NCBI GenBank assembly: GCA_045543555.1
Contig: JAZQMQ010000032.1
Span: forward strand, 1 to 9,901
Source: Colimorpha_A sp045543555
Lineage (GTDB): Bacteria > Bacillota > Clostridia > Oscillospirales > CAG-272
DNA length: 9,901 nucleotides
Reading direction: 5' to 3'
Translations under genes and position numbers: made by a program
Shown: piece by piece, positions 7,372 to 9,901 of the stretch
Numbering within the stretch: the stretch's first letter is position 1
Layout of the letters: the number at the start of each line of letters is the position of its first letter
Notes under the pieces: model-generated
Database searches by the model: none
Seen by the model: only the letters and a program-made list of their open reading frames with translations
Told to the model about the DNA's origin: nothing

Positions 7372-7737
7372 ATGACAAAGCTTTATAACGTAACCGTAAA
7401 CGGAACAGTTTACGAGGTAGAAGTAGAAGAAATAACAGAAGGCGCAGCTCCTAAGGCAGCAAAGCCCGTTGTATCCCCCGTCAATACCTCTCCCGCGCCC
7501 AAAAAAGCAGCTCCCGTGGGCAACGGAACTCCCGTTACCGCTCCAATGCAGGGAACTATTATAAAGGTTGCCGTTTCAAACGGTCAGGCTGTTAAAAAGG
7601 GAGACCTTATTTGCCTTCTTGAAGCAATGAAAATGGAAAACGAAATATTCGCTCCCTGCGACGGAACAGTTACCTCCGTTACGGTTTCCGCAGGTCAGAC
7701 AGTTGCAACAGGTGCAGTTATCGCTACCATCGCGTAA
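7372..7737 (+). CDS. free-standing biotin carboxyl carrier protein
   Basis: A 121-residue carrier that shuttles the carboxyl group between the carboxyltransferase and the membrane pump. Residues 1-23 form a short strand-rich start, 24-52 an Ala/Pro/Lys flexible linker, and 53-121 a biotinyl domain starting TPVTAPMQGTI. The biotinylation motif is EAMKMEN (84-90), with the lysine at position 87 as the attachment site. It resembles MmdC/GcdC and the 1.3S subunit of transcarboxylase. In many oxaloacetate decarboxylases this domain is fused to the end of OadA, whereas here it is a separate gene. AAAGGA lies 10 nt before the ATG and the stop is 12 nt before oadB. A biotin ligase would act on it, but none is seen in this window. 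Confidence 0.95.
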   Translation: MTKLYNVTVNGTVYEVEVEEITEGAAPKAAKPVVSPVNTSPAPKKAAPVGNGTPVTAPMQGTIIKVAVSNGQAVKKGDLICLLEAMKMENEIFAPCDGTVTSVTVSAGQTVATGAVIATIA

Positions 7738-7749
7738 GTGTGAAAAATT

Positions 7750-8928
7750 ATGGTTGATGCATTAATTAAATTCTGGGAGTCGACGGGTCTATCCCGCCTT
7801 GCGTCCGATCCGACTGCGTGGAAATATATTCTCATGTACGTTATTATCGGCGCGCTTCTGTATCTTGCAATTTGGAGAAAGTTTGAGCCTATGCTCCTTC
7901 TCCCCATCGCATTCGGTATGCTCCTTGCAAATCTTCCCGGTGCCGAGCTCATACACACTGAATGGTGGTTCGTCGAGGGACCTATCGATTTCGGACATAT
8001 CATAAGAAACGGCGGACTCATCGATTATCTCTATATCGGAGTTAAGCTGGGAATCTATCCATCCCTTATATTTATGGGGATCGGTGCTATGACCGACTTC
8101 TCACCCCTTATCGCAAACCCCAAGAGCTTACTGCTCGGCGCGGCGGCACAGTTTGGCGTTTTCGTAGCATACGCAGGAGCTATCCTCCTCGGATTTTCCG
8201 CGGCCGCAGCCGCAGCAATCGGAATCATCGGAGGAGCCGACGGCCCTACTGCGATCCTTGTAACAAAGGAGCTTGCTCCAACTCTTCTCGGAGCAATCGC
8301 CATTGCCGCATACTCCTATATGGCGCTCATTCCGATCATACAGCCTCCGATAATGAAGCTCGTTACCACAAAAAAGGAAAGAGTAATCAAGATGACCTCT
8401 TTGCGCAAGGTCTCCAAGACCGAGCTTATCCTTTTCCCCATCATCGTTACAGCCGTTGTATGTCTCATTCTCCCCGACGCCGCGCCACTGGTTGGATTCC
8501 TTATGCTCGGAAACCTCTTTAACGTAACCGGCGTTGTTGACCGTCTTTCCAAAACTGCACAGAACGAGCTTATCAACATAATCACGATCTTCCTCGGCGT
8601 TTCCGTCGGTGCGACCGCCAACGCCGAATCCTTCCTTAAGCCTCAAACCATTTGCATTATTATTCTCGGACTTACCGCGTTCTGCTTCTCCACTCTCGGA
8701 GGACTTATCATGGGCAAGATCATGTGCAAGGTCACAAGAGGAAAGATCAATCCCTTAATCGGTTCTGCGGGCGTTTCCGCAGTTCCCATGGCAGCAAGAG
8801 TTGCGCAGACCGTAGGTCAGAAGGAGGATCCCGGCAACTTCCTCCTTATGCACGCTATGGGCCCCAACGTCGCAGGTGTTATCGGCTCGGCAGTTGCCGC
8901 AGGCTGGTTCTTATCGATGTACGGATAA
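7750..8928 (+). CDS. oadB: Na+-translocating decarboxylase beta subunit (OadB/MmdB/GcdB)
   Basis: A 392-residue integral membrane protein with roughly ten to eleven hydrophobic segments. It decarboxylates carboxybiotin on the carrier and uses the energy to export Na+. Family signatures are GGADGPTAI (161-169), whose aspartate is implicated in Na+ transport in characterised homologues, GATANAESFLKPQT (287-300), NPLIGSAGVSAVPMAARVAQ (334-353) and GPNVAGVIGSAVAAG (371-385). Length fits the MmdB/GcdB/OadB range. An in-frame TGA at 7741-7743 fixes the start at 7750. No good Shine-Dalgarno is visible in the 12 nt after the carrier gene, so translation is probably coupled to it. OadB, MmdB and GcdB cannot be told apart from this sequence alone. 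The adjacent OadA gene favours oxaloacetate. Confidence 0.95.
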   Translation: MVDALIKFWESTGLSRLASDPTAWKYILMYVIIGALLYLAIWRKFEPMLLLPIAFGMLLANLPGAELIHTEWWFVEGPIDFGHIIRNGGLIDYLYIGVKLGIYPSLIFMGIGAMTDFSPLIANPKSLLLGAAAQFGVFVAYAGAILLGFSAAAAAAIGIIGGADGPTAILVTKELAPTLLGAIAIAAYSYMALIPIIQPPIMKLVTTKKERVIKMTSLRKVSKTELILFPIIVTAVVCLILPDAAPLVGFLMLGNLFNVTGVVDRLSKTAQNELINIITIFLGVSVGATANAESFLKPQTICIIILGLTAFCFSTLGGLIMGKIMCKVTRGKINPLIGSAGVSAVPMAARVAQTVGQKEDPGNFLLMHAMGPNVAGVIGSAVAAGWFLSMYG

Positions 8929-8944
8929 TCAAAAGAGGTAAAAT

Positions 8945-9901
8945 ATGAGTAAAGTAAAAATTACAGAAACAGCCTTAAGAGACGCTCATCAGTCTCTTGC
9001 GGCAACAAGAATGACCACCGAGGAAATGCTACCCATCGTTGAAGAGATGGATAAGATAGGCTACCACTCCCTTGAGGCGTGGGGCGGCGCGACCTTCGAC
9101 TCCTGCCTCCGTTATCTTAACGAGGACCCCTGGGAGCGTCTTCGCAAGATCAGAGAAAAGGCAAAGAACACCAAGCTTCAAATGCTTTTCCGCGGTCAGA
9201 ATATGCTGGGCTACCGTCACTATGCCGACGACGTTGTTGAATATTTCGTTCAGAAGTCGGTTGCTAACGGTATCGATATAATCAGAATTTTCGACGCACT
9301 TAACGATCCCCGTAACCTTAAAACCGCAGTTGCCGCCACCAAAAAGGAAGGCGGTCACGTTCAGGCGGCCATCTCCTACACAACAGGCCCCGTTTTCAAT
9401 AACGATTACTTTGTAAGCTTCGCAAAGACCCTGTCCGATATGGGTGCAGACTCCATCTGTATCAAGGATATGGCAGGACTTCTCACTCCTTACGCGGCAT
9501 ACGACCTTGTTTCCGCGCTCAAGAAAAACACCTCTCTTCCCATTCAGCTCCATACCCACTACACCTCCGGTCTTGCTTCAATGACCATTCTCAAGGCGAT
9601 CGAGGCAGGCTGTGACGTGGTTGATACCGCAATTTCCCCCATGTCTATGGGTACCTCTCAGGCTCCCACAGAGTCCATCGTTGCAACTCTTGCAGGAACT
9701 CAGTACGATACCGGTCTTGATCTGAAGCAGCTTGACGTTATTTGCAAGTACTTTACCGGTATCAGAAACAAGTACAACGAAAGCGGTCTTATTTCTTCCT
9801 CCGTAACTAAGGTTGACGTAAACGCTCTTCTTTATCAGGTTCCCGGCGGAATGCTCTCCAACCTCGTTTCCCAGCTTAAAGCCGCAGGAAAGAGCGAGCT
9901 T
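8945..9901 (+). CDS. oadA: oxaloacetate decarboxylase alpha / pyruvate-type carboxyltransferase (OadA, 5S-like), 3' end outside the window
   Basis: An open frame of 319 residues to the window edge with no stop. It is the TIM-barrel carboxyltransferase that passes CO2 between oxaloacetate (giving pyruvate) and biotin. Metal and catalytic motifs are TALRDAHQS with D13, FRGQN (82-86), the carbamylated-lysine site CIKDMAGLL with K174, and LHTHYTSG with H203 and H205. The stretch AISPMSMGTSQAPTES is typical of OadA/pyruvate carboxylase and rules out the related HMG-CoA lyase and isopropylmalate synthase families. GAGG (8935-8938) is 6 nt from the ATG. Whether a biotin domain is fused at the end cannot be seen. 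The separate carrier upstream suggests not, giving a protein of about 460-480 residues. Confidence 0.93.
   Translation, partial: MSKVKITETALRDAHQSLAATRMTTEEMLPIVEEMDKIGYHSLEAWGGATFDSCLRYLNEDPWERLRKIREKAKNTKLQMLFRGQNMLGYRHYADDVVEYFVQKSVANGIDIIRIFDALNDPRNLKTAVAATKKEGGHVQAAISYTTGPVFNNDYFVSFAKTLSDMGADSICIKDMAGLLTPYAAYDLVSALKKNTSLPIQLHTHYTSGLASMTILKAIEAGCDVVDTAISPMSMGTSQAPTESIVATLAGTQYDTGLDLKQLDVICKYFTGIRNKYNESGLISSSVTKVDVNALLYQVPGGMLSNLVSQLKAAGKSEL

Noticed and set aside
8128..8646. A 172-codon minus-strand frame opposite oadB
   Set aside because: It is antisense to a well-supported membrane protein gene. Its Cys/Arg/Gly-rich translation is a shadow of hydrophobic codons.
9029..9559. A 176-codon minus-strand frame opposite oadA
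   Set aside because: The + strand frame has all OadA catalytic motifs and stays open to the edge, so the opposite frame is a shadow.

Overview
The window looks like chromosome of an anaerobic low-to-mid-GC Firmicute, most likely a gut-type clostridium near the Oscillospiraceae/Ruminococcaceae. The grounds are the character of the 16S rRNA gene, purine-rich Shine-Dalgarno sites, near-consensus vegetative promoters with 17-nt spacers, and a sodium-pump decarboxylase operon of the kind found in anaerobes. No mobile element, CRISPR array or sign of recent transfer was seen.

Region 1 (1-2210, minus strand) is the 5' part of an rRNA operon read right to left. Tandem promoters (P1 about 2178-2206, P2 about 2053-2081) lead through a leader with a boxA-like element into a complete 16S gene (about 317-1825). 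A spacer follows with a hairpin next to the 16S 3' end, then tRNA-Ala(TGC) (72-147), then the first 20 nt of what is probably tRNA-Ile, cut by the window edge. The 16S carries two compensated base-pair changes at normally invariant places.

Region 2 (2210-4391) starts with a divergent intergenic stretch holding an interrupted dyad and an extended -10 promoter. That promoter drives a TTG-started class I SAM-dependent methyltransferase gene, which overlaps a metal-dependent amidohydrolase gene by 11 nt.

Region 3 (4388-5490) is a separate unit. Its promoter -35 box overlaps the amidohydrolase stop codon, and it drives a secreted lipoprotein with a long Thr/Pro/Asp-rich linker. A strong intrinsic terminator closes it, followed by a second terminator-like hairpin.

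Region 4 (5633-9901, running off the right edge) is a five-gene operon for biotin-dependent carboxyl transfer. It encodes a divergent acyl-CoA-type carboxyltransferase, a one-TM OadG/MmdD-like anchor, a free-standing biotin carrier, the membrane Na+-translocating decarboxylase beta subunit, and the oxaloacetate/pyruvate-type carboxyltransferase (OadA/5S). The alpha, carrier, gamma and beta proteins could form a Na+-exporting oxaloacetate decarboxylase. Adding the first gene also supplies every catalytic part of a transcarboxylase (12S, 1.3S and 5S types). The first gene's active-site glycine motifs are altered, so its role is the main open question here.
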